Source: Pirellulaceae bacterium
GTDB lineage: Bacteria; Planctomycetota; Planctomycetia; Pirellulales; Pirellulaceae
Direction: 5' to 3'
NCBI GenBank assembly: GCA_019636375.1
Contig: JAHBXS010000001.1
Location: 1,485,309-1,549,308, forward strand
Length of the DNA stretch: 64,000 nucleotides
Every line of letters begins with the position of its first letter. The first letter of the stretch is position 1. The notes below the pieces were generated by a model. It was not told the DNA's origin, did not search any database, and saw only the letters and a list, made by a program, of their open reading frames with translations. Below, piece after piece: positions 19,534 through 28,197 of this stretch. A program made the position numbers and the translations under genes.

Positions 19534-20171
19534 GCTTTCACGAACTGGCAGCGGTAGACGGGTTGGTCGGTGATGAGCATGCGTCGTTCGAAGTGGGTGT
19601 GATAAGGATTGTCGCCGCGCTCGTCCGGCAAGACCACAGGGTTGGGGCCGACGAGTTGCGACGCCGCCCGAATCGTCTCGCAACCGGTCTCGAAATACTC
19701 TTGGACATCGGTCCAAAAATGGAGAATGCCGCCGGGCTCCAGGACTCGTTCGACCTGCTTGATAAACGGATCGCAGACAATTCGTCGTTTGCGGTGCCGC
19801 GCCTTCCACCAGGGATCGGGGAAATAAATATGCACCGCGTGAACAGAACCATCGCCGAGAAACAGTTCGAACAACTTCTGAGCATCACCGCGAACCATTC
19901 TGGCGTTGTGGCACGATTCCTTGGCCAACCGATAAGCCGCAAATCGCGCGTATTTTTTCGCGATTTCGATTCCTAAAAAATTGTGTTCTGGGAGGATTTT
20001 TGATTGCGTCGCGAGAAACAACCCTTTGCCGCTCCCCACCTCGACTTCCAGGGGTTGGGGCGTGGGAAACCAGTCTTGCACCTGATAGCCTACGGGCAAA
20101 TCAGCAAGTTCACGTAGATGCTCGGAGAAATCAATCTCCGGCTTGAGTTTTGGCAACATCCGTCGGCCCAT
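19530..20171 (-). CDS. trmB: tRNA (guanine-N7-)-methyltransferase
   Basis: TrmB methylates G46 of tRNAs with S-adenosylmethionine. The 213-residue protein has the Rossmann motif 'VEVGSGKGLFLATQ', 'FLGIEIAKKYARFAAYRLAK' and the diagnostic 'HIYFPDPWWKARHRKRRIV' for tRNA binding and catalysis. Two in-frame ATGs (20171 and 20159) are possible starts. The stop codon is embedded in the arm of the adjacent inverted repeat, so the last residues (FVKA) are encoded by repeat sequence. The small basic-protein gene follows upstream on the same strand. Confidence 0.93.
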   Translation of the reverse strand: MGRRMLPKLKPEIDFSEHLRELADLPVGYQVQDWFPTPQPLEVEVGSGKGLFLATQSKILPEHNFLGIEIAKKYARFAAYRLAKESCHNARMVRGDAQKLFELFLGDGSVHAVHIYFPDPWWKARHRKRRIVCDPFIKQVERVLEPGGILHFWTDVQEYFETGCETIRAASQLVGPNPVVLPDERGDNPYHTHFERRMLITDQPVYRCQFVKA

Positions 20172-20325
20172 ACTGGGTACTCGATTTGAGAGCCTTACCA
20201 GACCTTAGTCCCGACTTCGAATTGGAGTTTTTCGTAGCGGAATTCGTCTATTTAATCGGGGATTCAAACGTGATTCGAAACGCTTAGAGAGTTCTAAAAC
20301 CCGAAAATAAAGCTTCGACAATTGC

Positions 20326-20424
20326 TTAGGTCTTCACCTTACGACGTTTCATACGTTTCGCCTTGGCGTTTGCAGGTCGCGCGCCGTGATTTGCTTTTTT
20401 CAATTTTCGATGTGGTTTGGCCAT
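20326..20424 (-). CDS. Very small basic protein resembling ribosomal protein bL37
   Basis: A 32-codon frame starts at ATG 20424 and ends at TAA 20326-20328. The product, MAKPHRKLKKANHGARPANA followed by KAKRMKRRKVKT, is about half Lys/Arg. The 'KKANHGARPAN' segment resembles, from memory, the 'ANHGKRPN' end of the tiny actinobacterial large-subunit protein bL37, and the MAK start and basic run also fit a ribosomal mini-protein. A longer overlapping frame (98 codons, other phase) has no family features. There is only a weak purine-rich stretch (GAAGAAAT) before the start. It lies 154 bases upstream of trmB on the same strand. The coding call is supported by composition and resemblance only. 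Confidence 0.6.
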   Translation of the reverse strand: MAKPHRKLKKANHGARPANAKAKRMKRRKVKT

Positions 20425-20784
20425 GATGATTTCTTCGAGATTTATAGGTGTTCGATGTTGTCGAGATCACTTTTCGTGTCAGAGGCGATAAATATAGGCA
20501 AAAAGCCCCCTTTGAGCAAGTCAACCGCTGCCGAATAAGCTCCCAAGATTCAACAAAAACCCCAAATAGGCCAAAATGGCTCAGTGTCAGAGGAGTTAAA
20601 ATCCAACCCGACACGTCAGTTTTGAAGTGTCGCAATTACAAGCCCGACGCGCAAGCAAGTGAACATTTTGCAGGAAATCAGCGTTTACTCGCTTGCGCGT
20701 CGGGCTTGTATTGGCGTTCATCTCACAATCGCATTTAACGCGAAGGCCCTTGGTTTCCTCATCCCCAATGCCCCGTGCAGGTAC
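20425..20784. other. Intergenic region containing an inverted repeat
   Basis: Between the small basic-protein gene and the secreted-protein cluster there is no supported gene. The main structure is the large inverted repeat at 20637-20710. Another smaller dyad is suggested around 20560-20630 (GTCAGAGGAGTTAAAATCC / GACACGTCAG) but is not convincing. Confidence 0.5.
20637..20710. repeat. Large inverted repeat, TACAAGCCCGACGCGCAAGC arms
   Basis: Left arm 20637-20663 and right arm 20684-20710 are reverse complements over 27 bases with one or two mismatches (AAGCAAGTGAA versus TTTACTCGCTT), around a 20-base loop. The arm begins TACAAGCCCGACGCGCAAGC. Such words are, from memory, dispersed in related planctomycete genomes. 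It lies downstream of the 502-residue exported protein gene and could serve as its terminator. Confidence 0.85.
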
Positions 20785-22293
20785 CTAATAATTCTGTCGG
20801 GGTGAAAGGAGGGTCGTAATCAAAATCTCGATGTCACATCCGGTGTGTTGGAGGGGGTCGCCAAGCAACTTTTTGAGTTTCTCTTGTTGTTTCTCGTTCA
20901 TCACATCCAGAAAGCGGTCGAGGATTTCTTGCTCCCATTCGCGGGTTTCTTCCTTGATCCGCTCCATGAATTTTTCGGCCTCGGCACGAATGGCGTCCCG
21001 TTCGGCGGCAGTGAGTTTCAGCCGTTTCCCCGCGTTGCCAAACTCGAGAGCGAACGGGAAACCACAGTAAATAAACTCAGCCCCCTCGGCCATGAGCTTC
21101 AGTGCCTCCTTCTGAATCGGCGTCAACATCGAGTCCAATTTCACCAAAGCCTCTTCGGCCATTCGGTTCTGAACGACTTCAAACTGGTTGTTGAAGGCAA
21201 TTATAGCTTCGTCAGATTCACCATCCTGCCTCATTAGTGTACGTCGGTCAACGTGTTGACTACTGAGTTCGTCCAATTCCTCTTGCATTGACGTTATTTC
21301 GGCAACCTGATGGTCACTTAGGTCAAGTTCATTCCCCAATGCAAGAGTTGTTGATGACAGCTGACGGAAGAAATTTGATGATAAAAATTTCTTCGTTCGC
21401 GACACTCTATTCCTTGTACTTGGGCTATGATTTTCAAAACCGTAATGCAAACGACCGGCTGCGCTAACTGTAAAACTAGTGGATTGGAAAAAACCGATGT
21501 AATCCTGGGGCCCGGCCTGAGCATTCTCACGCACCTCCATCAACGTTTCCCGATTTTCTAGCTGCCAAGCGATCAAATCGAGGGGAGGAACCCTTTGCCG
21601 CAAAAATTCTTGGTAGGTTTTGGCGTAGGCATCCTGGGCGTGTTTGGGGAGTGCCGCCTCCATCGCGTCAAGATACTCTTTTTTGAGTGCTTGAACCTTT
21701 TCAGCATACTCCACGCCGATTTTAGTGTTCAATTGAAAAATGTCGCCAAGCTGTTCGATGGTAAACTCAAACTCCTTTATCCCTGCCATTCTGTCGCCAT
21801 ACAAAAAGTTAACCATTCCATCCCGGCGAATGCTGCAACGAACGATCAACTCCCGAAGGCGCGATTGTTGGTGTGGCAACAATAACGTGTCGAACTTCTC
21901 TGCAAGTTCCTCCACGAGACTTTTAAGCTTTTCTTGATTTTCAGCCGATAGTTCGGCTTGTCGCCCCACGTTGACAATGGCCAAAATCGCGGATTCTAAT
22001 TCCAGATATTCGTCCAGTACCCTTTCTAGTCGTCGGATTTGTGTGGGACTTAATTCTAGTTCCTCTTGAATCACGGAATTCTTCAAAAACAAAACCTGTT
22101 CGGTGCTCGGAGTCGGATACACAACTCCATAGTGATTTACACCAAATTTTCCATCCGTGAGTTGCGGATACAAGAAAGTGATTTTCCGAGACACCGGTTC
22201 TTGGGATTGCGCAATCGAAACCATCCCAAATACAAACAACCAAATCAGCTTAAGGGCCAAAGCCGTGTGGCGATATTTGTTCAAAGTGGCCAT
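20785..22293 (-). CDS. Exported protein with LTxxQ-like repeats, paralogue A
   Basis: This 502-residue protein has a signal peptide ('ALALKLIWLFVFGMVSIAQS'). The mature part is almost entirely helical and contains several segments of the LTxxQ type seen in Spy/CpxP-like periplasmic proteins: 'ELELSPTQIRRLERVL', 'LDLSDHQVAEITSM', 'MLTPIQKEALKLM', 'LKLTAAERDAIR'. It ends 'EKQQEKLKKLLGDPLQHTGCDIEILIT'. A second gene 1.3 kb upstream encodes a full-length paralogue interrupted by a frameshift. Both have the same TTGGAGAAA ribosome binding site. No enzymatic motif is visible; a binding or chaperone-like role in the envelope is a guess. It is the last gene of a four-gene minus-strand cluster. Confidence 0.8.
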   Translation of the reverse strand: MATLNKYRHTALALKLIWLFVFGMVSIAQSQEPVSRKITFLYPQLTDGKFGVNHYGVVYPTPSTEQVLFLKNSVIQEELELSPTQIRRLERVLDEYLELESAILAIVNVGRQAELSAENQEKLKSLVEELAEKFDTLLLPHQQSRLRELIVRCSIRRDGMVNFLYGDRMAGIKEFEFTIEQLGDIFQLNTKIGVEYAEKVQALKKEYLDAMEAALPKHAQDAYAKTYQEFLRQRVPPLDLIAWQLENRETLMEVRENAQAGPQDYIGFFQSTSFTVSAAGRLHYGFENHSPSTRNRVSRTKKFLSSNFFRQLSSTTLALGNELDLSDHQVAEITSMQEELDELSSQHVDRRTLMRQDGESDEAIIAFNNQFEVVQNRMAEEALVKLDSMLTPIQKEALKLMAEGAEFIYCGFPFALEFGNAGKRLKLTAAERDAIRAEAEKFMERIKEETREWEQEILDRFLDVMNEKQQEKLKKLLGDPLQHTGCDIEILITTLLSPRQNY

Positions 22294-22472
22294 GAAATTT
22301 CTCCAATATTTTTTGAGCGAACTGCAAAATCCACAGATTTTTCACCCTCAAAAATCAACACCCTGTGAACTGAGGTATTTTTAGGACCGCAACCAAGGCC
22401 GATACAACACCAACGCACCTCCAAACAACGTTTTCTTTTCGTGGGCTCATACGCATTGCCATTCCCACCCCG

Positions 22473-23540
22473 CTATTCTCGTAAAATAAACACCGAGTAG
22501 GGTGCCGGTAGGAAATCGGGAGCGACGAATTTAAATGATATTTCTTCAATACTCTCCGCTGAATCGGGCATCTTTTCGAGCCTTACGATAAACTCGAATT
22601 CCTTTGAGTTAATCACATTTACTTGATCGATCTGGATGATCGACAGAATACTTGAGTCGCATTCGACCCTCGGCGCAGTCGTTTCCACTGGTGAAACTAC
22701 TCGAATAATTGCCTCGCGCTTGTTAGAGCGCAATACGATCTGTCGCGGTTTGATGTCAAATTTTTGATGGCGTTTGATTCTGACTGGAATCGTCATACTA
22801 CTTTGGTCTGTTTTCGCAACAATTTCGAAACTCTGGACCGAATCGTATTTCAGGTAGGCAGCCGGGTTGATCGAAATGGAGTTCGTCAGCCGAACCACCC
22901 CAGAACCCAAATCAGTTCGGCGTGGACTTACGCCATAGCCCACACCGACGGGCTCTGAGCTTTTGGGAAAACTAAATTCCAGGCTTTTCAATTGGTCGTT
23001 TTGTCCGTAGGCCGTGACGTCGATCTCTATCACTTTTTTCAATGGTTTGGTCAGGTCGATGTCGATTCCCGATTTGGCGACACTGGCAGAAAGCATTGGA
23101 AATATTTCACTTTCGACGAACAACTGCAACACCTTACTCTCGTTCTCATCCCCCGCCTTAGACCAATTGACAATGGCAGTATCGATCCTACGTTCTAGGT
23201 TACATAGAGGTAAAATCACTATTGACAAATCTGCCGATTCGCCTGGCTCTAAGGTTTTTTGACTGAGTTGATATTCCGCACAATCGCACGAGAGTTCTAC
23301 ATGACCAATTTCGATTCTGGAACGGGTTGTATTTTTGATTAGAAAAGTGTGTTCAATTCTCCAGGTATTGGGAATCGAAGGATCAAGAAAAACCGGTCCG
23401 ACCTTATGATGCAAATATTCTGGCAAGTCCGTCGTACGTGGCTCACCACAACCTGCGAAGAGAACCCAAAGGACAAGAAACCAGACAGTAGGTCGAATCG
23501 GCTCTTGTAGTTGATGCTGAATTTTTGGGGATTTAGGCAT
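22473..23540 (-). CDS. DUF1573-like lipoprotein
   Basis: The 355-residue product has a lipoprotein signal peptide with lipobox 'LFAGC' (about residues 27-31). An immunoglobulin-like domain follows with 'HTFLIKNTTRSRIEIGHVELSCDCAEYQLSQKTLEPGESADLSI', matching the DUF1573 pattern in which Cys-x-Cys follows 'hv..sC.C' and precedes 'L.PGe...l'. A second beta-rich segment fills the C-terminal half ('VSPVETTAPRVECDSSILSI'). DUF1573 domains are common in Bacteroidetes and Planctomycetes exported proteins; the role is unknown. It sits between the two LTxxQ-like paralogues, 40 bases after the first and 180 before the second. Confidence 0.75.
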   Translation of the reverse strand: MPKSPKIQHQLQEPIRPTVWFLVLWVLFAGCGEPRTTDLPEYLHHKVGPVFLDPSIPNTWRIEHTFLIKNTTRSRIEIGHVELSCDCAEYQLSQKTLEPGESADLSIVILPLCNLERRIDTAIVNWSKAGDENESKVLQLFVESEIFPMLSASVAKSGIDIDLTKPLKKVIEIDVTAYGQNDQLKSLEFSFPKSSEPVGVGYGVSPRRTDLGSGVVRLTNSISINPAAYLKYDSVQSFEIVAKTDQSSMTIPVRIKRHQKFDIKPRQIVLRSNKREAIIRVVSPVETTAPRVECDSSILSIIQIDQVNVINSKEFEFIVRLEKMPDSAESIEEISFKFVAPDFLPAPYSVFILRE

Positions 23541-23579
23541 AATCTAAACTGGCGTAAGAGAGAGTTGTAAAAAGCGAGA

Positions 23580-25074
23580 TCAAAACCTGCGGGGGTTTCG
23601 CAGGCTGGTGATGAAAATTTCGATGTCACAACCGGTGTGTTTTAGGGGGTCGCCCAGCATTTTCCGCATCATTTCTTGCTGTTTTTCGTTGAAGACCCCA
23701 ATCAAGCGATTGAGGGCCTCTTCTTCCCACTGGCGGGTCTCTTCCTCGATCCGCGCAGAAAGCTTCTCCGACGCCGCTCTCAATTCCTCCTTCTCCGCTG
23801 CGGTTAACCCAAGCCGCTTTCCTGCGTTCCCGAATTCAAGTGCGTAAGAGAATCCACCTAAAACAAATTCAGCCCCTTCTGCCAATAACTTCAGCCCCTC
23901 TTTTTGAATCGGCATCAAAATCGTGTCCAGCCTTTGCAGAGCCTGCTCCCCCCACTTTTTAAGCTCAGCATCTCTGATGTCCCTTAGTTTAGCTTCTTCT
24001 TCGCGTGTTGCCCCTTCGCGAGCCAATTCTCTTTCCTGTTCTTGATAATCTTCAAACAGAGCCTCGCCTTCAGCCTTGAGAGCAGCTAATTCGGCGATTT
24101 GTAACTCGGAAAGATTTAAATCCGCTTTTAGATCCAAGACGTCGCCTGAAAGTTTTGAAAAAACATTAATCTGTGCAAGTCTGTGGAAGTTCGTCATTTC
24201 CGTCCCAATAGTTTTCGAGCCCAAGATGAAGGCGTCCCGCGACATCGACAGTATAATTACATGGCGTAAACAGCCCTCGATAATTTGCCGGACCTTCAAA
24301 GTACTCCTCAACAATTTCTGCCAGCCGATCCTTGTTTTTTAATTGATAGGCAAGTAGATCGAGTGGTGGAGTTCGCTGCAAGACGAACTCCCGAAAATGT
24401 CGCTCGTAGGTACTCTTGGCGTGTTCCGGGAGGGACGCCTCCATCGTTTCCCAATATTCCGTTTTCAATTTCTGAACTCTTTCGGAAAAATCCTCCGCAA
24501 CCTCCCGGCAAGTTCGGAAAATCGGCTCCCCTTGATCGCTGGTGATCTCGAATGCCTCGAAGGCGCCCGGTGAGAGGACTGCGTACACAAATCCATCTCT
24601 CCGGATGACGCAGCGAAACATCAGTTCCTTCATGCGAGACTTCTGATGCGGCAAGAGCCACTCACTAAACCTTCCCTCAAATCCACGAACTTTTTCCCCG
24701 ATCTTCGCTAGTTCTTCGGCAGAGTTCTGAATTCCATCCCCATAAAGACGTTTTCTAATTTCCGACATAAATTTGGGGTACTCTTCCAGCAGGGAATTCA
24801 ATTCCCGGATTTGAGAAGGGCTCAACTCAAGTTCTTCACGTATGGTTGAGTTCCGCAAAAACAGAATCTGTTCGACATCGTAACTTGGCGCACTCACGCT
24901 CAAATGTGTAACATTGAATTGTCCATCAGAAACCCGTTGATTTAGGGACGTAATTTTCCAATGTGAAATAACTTCTTGTGCGTGCATCCCTGCGGTTCCA
25001 AGATTGAGCAAGCTCAAAACGACGCCGATCTCAAATAGAGACGCGCCAAGGTAATATCTAATGAAAGTAGCCAT
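23580..25074 (-). pseudogene. Frameshifted paralogue B of the exported LTxxQ-like protein
   Basis: Two overlapping frames together encode a protein collinear with the 502-residue paralogue. The N-terminal part (25074 down to 24166) has a signal peptide, 'ELELSPSQIRELNSLLEEY' and 'VAGRLHLGLENY', then runs out of frame and stops (ELPQTCTD). The C-terminal part, in the +1 frame, continues from about 24260 with 'NFHRLAQINVFSKLSGD', 'LNLSELQIAELAAL', 'ILMPIQKEGLKLLAEGAEF' and ends 'EKQQEMMRKMLGDPLKHTGCDIEIFIT'. The frame change falls between about 24190 and 24250, in a segment also variable between the paralogues. It may be a true pseudogene, a sequencing error, or less likely programmed frameshifting; both halves otherwise look well conserved. 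Confidence 0.8.
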
Positions 25075-25136
25075 GTATTTTCTCCAAAATGTTTTCGGGA
25101 ATTTGAGATTCGTTTATGTCGAAGCCTTCTAGGCAT

Positions 25137-25246
25137 CCACCGTCTGGTGAAGGTGGCTACGCAGCACGGTAGCCAATTAGGAATGTAGCCACGCTCGCGT
25201 AGAGCGTGGAAAGCGGTTCTTCCACCGTCTTGCGACGGTGGCTACC
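25137..25246. repeat. Cluster of three hairpins, GGCTAC-tail family
   Basis: Three small hairpins lie in the 177-base gap between two exported-protein genes. CCACC/GGTGG (25137-25141 with 25152-25156) is followed by CTACG; CCACGCT/AGCGTGG (25189-25195 with 25203-25209) is in the opposite orientation and preceded by GTAG; CCACCGTC/GACGGTGG (25222-25229 with 25234-25241) is followed by CTACC. The stems differ but remain paired, and the GGCTAC tail is shared, also with the hairpins at 15689-15738. Confidence 0.8.
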
Positions 25247-25251
25247 GTTTG

Positions 25252-26244
25252 TTATTTGTCACCCTTTTTTAGATCGAGGATATTGATAGAGGTTGTGCCT
25301 TGCGGAATTTCTAAACCAATCGCCCTAACCTCTTCGGTGAAATTTATCGCGAACTCGTGGGGCTCGGGGACTCGTTCCTCGAACTTGGTATACCGCCAGC
25401 GGCGGACGACTATTTCTTCTCCACCAACTTCCTGGGATTTTGACAGGGAAATGCTCTCCGTCGGGATTCGGATTCCGTTTTTTAATTTCTTGATTTTGGT
25501 AAATTTGGTCTTGGTGTCGAGAAGATGATATTCGAGCAACACGGGATACTCAGCGTTGTCATCAATGATCCAAGTGACATTGATCGGATTAGGCTCGTCA
25601 CCAATATTCCCCCTAACGACTAAAACCTGCCGCTCGATTCCGGGGTAGTCGATCCTTTCGATTTCAAAGTGCTTTGGTGGCAATTCGGTGTATCTACCGA
25701 ACAACAAACCGTCACGAAACCATTGGCCAAAAATCGGGCAATGCATTCTCGCTCCGGAGCGTATCCATCTGACACCTGGGCGAATAGGCTCCAGTTGAAT
25801 CGACTCCCCAATGATTTCTCCAGTTTCCGCAACTTGGCGTGGGGTGTACGAGAGGAACTGGACACCGGCCTGAGCATACTCGCTGGAAATTTCTCCTGTT
25901 GTAAATTCAAACATTTTAAAAGGCGTTACTAAATCGCACTTGTAGCGCATTGCATCGGTGCCGATCAACAGTTGACCTTGCATTCGCTCGACAAAACGGT
26001 CTTGATCCGCGAAAAATTCGTCGATTTGCTCCTCGTTGAAGTCCTTTCCTGCCGCTGTTTCATAGGTGAACTCGGAGCAGAATTTGAGTTTCTCGTTTGC
26101 TTCCTCGAACAAAGCGTCGAGTACCTTTAGTCGTTTGATCAGGTCGGGGTCTTGGCCTTGGACGCGAGCCCCGAAGAGAAGGACGCACACTCCGAGGCCA
26201 ATGAAATACATGGGGCGAATCAAACAATTGCGAATCGAGTTCAT
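25252..26244 (-). CDS. Exported protein of unknown function
   Basis: The 330-residue product has a signal peptide ('MYFIGLGVCVLLFGARVQGQ') and a good ribosome binding site (GGAGCTACCG before ATG 26244). The mature region alternates charged and beta-prone stretches: 'MRYKCDLVTPFKMFEFTTGEISSEYA', 'IERQVLVVRGNIGDEPNPINVTWIIDDNAEYPVLLEYHLLDTKTKFTKIKKLKNGIRIPTESISLSK'. The last segment, in which a linear model of a substrate is scored and 'IRIPT' follows, recalls the LolA-like outer-membrane-lipoprotein fold common in planctomycete hypothetical proteins, but this is a loose impression. It is the first gene of the four-gene cluster ending at 20785; the frameshifted paralogue follows. Confidence 0.7.
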   Translation of the reverse strand: MNSIRNCLIRPMYFIGLGVCVLLFGARVQGQDPDLIKRLKVLDALFEEANEKLKFCSEFTYETAAGKDFNEEQIDEFFADQDRFVERMQGQLLIGTDAMRYKCDLVTPFKMFEFTTGEISSEYAQAGVQFLSYTPRQVAETGEIIGESIQLEPIRPGVRWIRSGARMHCPIFGQWFRDGLLFGRYTELPPKHFEIERIDYPGIERQVLVVRGNIGDEPNPINVTWIIDDNAEYPVLLEYHLLDTKTKFTKIKKLKNGIRIPTESISLSKSQEVGGEEIVVRRWRYTKFEERVPEPHEFAINFTEEVRAIGLEIPQGTTSINILDLKKGDK

Positions 26245-27017
26245 CGGTAGCTCCTCTTGATTGACGGTGTGGGCAAGTAGCGATTTATTCTAACAAGATT
26301 ACAGGAAACGCAAACCAATTTAGCGAAAAACCTAACAATCCGCCGAACGAGGAGATCGTCCGGCTTAATGCACCTTGGCTTGTCCAGGTGATATTTCCGT
26401 TTCTTGCTAAATTCGATTGCCGCTGTTGGCCGTAATGCCGCCGGTTTTACCCGGCGGATATTTCCGTTTCCCGATTTTTCGAATGAACGAAGCCGAACGA
26501 TCTCCGAGGCGGCGGGATTGGAGGGTTGGAGTACAAGCTTTAGCTTGCTTTTGGCAGCCCGAAGGCACAGGACTCCTGATCTAAGCAGAAAATACGTTGG
26601 CAAATTCGTGGACTTGTAGCCATGTACGCCAGAACGTGGACGGGACTCTCGCTTGTTGGAAAAATGCAAAATGCAAATCGCAAAATGCAAATCGCAAAAT
26701 TTGAAATGTAAGGTGGGGGCGTGACGCGCTGACAGGTTCGCTTTTTGACTTTGGTTTTTATTGCGTAGCTTCCTCGTTCTCGTTGGCTATTGAGGTCAAA
26801 ATTGCTTGGCCAATGAACTTGCAAATTTGCATTTTGCATTTTGCATTTTGCACTTGCTCCGAAATATTCGTCTCAGGTCAATTTCCGGTCCCAGCAACTT
26901 GTTGATGCAAAAACACGCTAATTCTTTACTCCAGATCAGGAGTTGTGGAGGCTGTATTATGATGGTTGTGTTTGGCAGCCTAAAGGCTGTACTCCAACGG
27001 TCGGCCCGGCCAAAGCA
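26245..27017. other. 773-base gene-free region rich in dispersed repeats
   Basis: No credible gene is seen here. It holds a GC-rich palindrome CCGCCGG-tttta-CCCGGCGG (about 26439-26458), the word GATATTTCCGTTTC twice (about 26390 and 26456), the composite repeat described separately at 26571-26707, an inverted set of TTTTGCA heptamers (26821-26852), a fragment CCAGATCAGGAGTTGTGG (about 26931-26948) and the word pair GTTGGAGTACA / TGTACTCCAAC (26523 and 26990 regions). It looks like a landing zone for repeat elements between the exported-protein cluster and trpD. Confidence 0.7.
26571..26707. repeat. Composite repeat, copy 1: 70-base module plus AAAATGC heptamers
   Basis: The first 70 bases (26571-26640, starting GACTCCTGATCT and ending ACGTGGA) align without gaps to 36036-36105, with about 59 identical positions by eye. 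They include a hairpin of the GGCTAC-tail family (CCATGT/ACGTGG, preceded by GTAG). Downstream come heptamers AAAATGC and AAATCGC (26661-26707). Heptamers in the other orientation recur at 26821-26852. Confidence 0.8.
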
Positions 27018-28091
27018 CTACACCGATTTGCGGGTGAAAGCGGCGAGTTGTTCTAAGAGATCGCGGGCTTTGCCGCTGGCGAGTGAATCTTGAGCGAGGT
27101 TGATCCCGGTGCCGAAGTCAGGGGCTAGGCCGACGACTTGCAGCGCAGCCGCTGCGTTGAAGACGACGATATCGCGATGTGGCGATGGGACGTTGTTTAA
27201 GACTTCGCGAATCAACAAGGCACTTTCCTCGGGGGATTGAACCACCAATTTTTCTAGCGGTACTCGCGCAAAACCAAACGTCTCGGCGTTCAATTCAATG
27301 CGGCGGACTCCCTCGGCGGTTACTTCATCGATTCGAGAAGTCCCCGAGATCGAAAGTTCCCCCAACCCAGGCTCTCCGTGAACGACCCAAGCCTTGACGG
27401 TTCCCAGTTCTTGCAAGGCTCCGGCAAGAAGCGATTGTGTCGCCCCGCGCCCGGCTCCCAATAACTGAAACGGTGCATTGGCCGGATTACACAGGGGACC
27501 CAAGAGATTAAAGATCGTCGGGAAGGAAAGCCGCTGCCGGACGCCGGTAATTCTCCGAACGGACGGATGAAACAGAGGAGCGAAACAAAAACAAATCCCC
27601 AACTCGTCCAAACAAGCCTCGACGCATTCCACCGGGGCTTGGAGGTTGACTCCCAGAACCTCCAAGACGTCCGACGAACCGCTGCGACCGGTGGATTTCT
27701 TGTTGCCGTGTTTGGCGACGTTGGCCCCGGCTGCGGCGGCGACAATCGCAACGGCGGTGCTGATGTTGAATGTATTCGTGCCTCCGCCTCCAGTTCCACA
27801 AGTGTCGATGACGTTCGTCCGCCGGCTCCGAATCGGAGTCATAAACTCTCGCATCGCTCGGGCGGCTCCGACCAGTTCTCCCACCGCTTCCCCTTTTTCG
27901 TACAGCTTGGTCAGAAGTTCGGCGGCTAATTCTTCTGAGAAATCTCCGGTCATCATCCGCTGCACGAGGGCGTGCATCAGCAAGGGTTCGAGATTTTTTT
28001 GCGACTCCAATTGTGAAATTGCCGAACGAAACAAAGTGGTCGATTCTTCGGGAAATTCTTGTTCAGGGTGCGGAATTGTCGAGTCGGTCAT
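27018..28091 (-). CDS. trpD: Anthranilate phosphoribosyltransferase
   Basis: TrpD joins anthranilate and PRPP in tryptophan synthesis. The protein shows the glycine-rich 'VIDTCGTGGGGTNTFNISTAVAIVAAAAG', 'VAKHGNKKSTGRSGSSDVLEVLGV', 'FAPLFHPSVRRITGVRQRL' and 'TIFNLLGPLCNPA'. The open frame starts at 28520, but residues before the ATG at 28091 have no family resemblance and overlap the divergent gene; from 28091 the protein has 357 residues, the normal length. No other trp gene is in the window. It is divergent from the nucleoside hydrolase with 106 bases between starts. Confidence 0.95.
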   Translation of the reverse strand: MTDSTIPHPEQEFPEESTTLFRSAISQLESQKNLEPLLMHALVQRMMTGDFSEELAAELLTKLYEKGEAVGELVGAARAMREFMTPIRSRRTNVIDTCGTGGGGTNTFNISTAVAIVAAAAGANVAKHGNKKSTGRSGSSDVLEVLGVNLQAPVECVEACLDELGICFCFAPLFHPSVRRITGVRQRLSFPTIFNLLGPLCNPANAPFQLLGAGRGATQSLLAGALQELGTVKAWVVHGEPGLGELSISGTSRIDEVTAEGVRRIELNAETFGFARVPLEKLVVQSPEESALLIREVLNNVPSPHRDIVVFNAAAALQVVGLAPDFGTGINLAQDSLASGKARDLLEQLAAFTRKSV

Positions 28092-28197
28092 GGAAAATTC
28101 GTTTTGGTTGGCGGATTTTTCTTGAGGATCGGCAAGAAACGGGATAAAATCAGCGTCGTTTGATAGAAATCCAACTCCAGCCGAGAAATCGAGGGTC

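Noticed and set aside
20339..20635. 98-codon frame overlapping the bL37-like gene
   Set aside because: No family features, composition unlike neighbours; the shorter frame in another phase fits a known type of small basic protein.
26241..26690. 149-codon minus-strand frame with FAICILHF words
   Set aside because: It is translation of AAAATGC repeats and the adjoining non-coding region.
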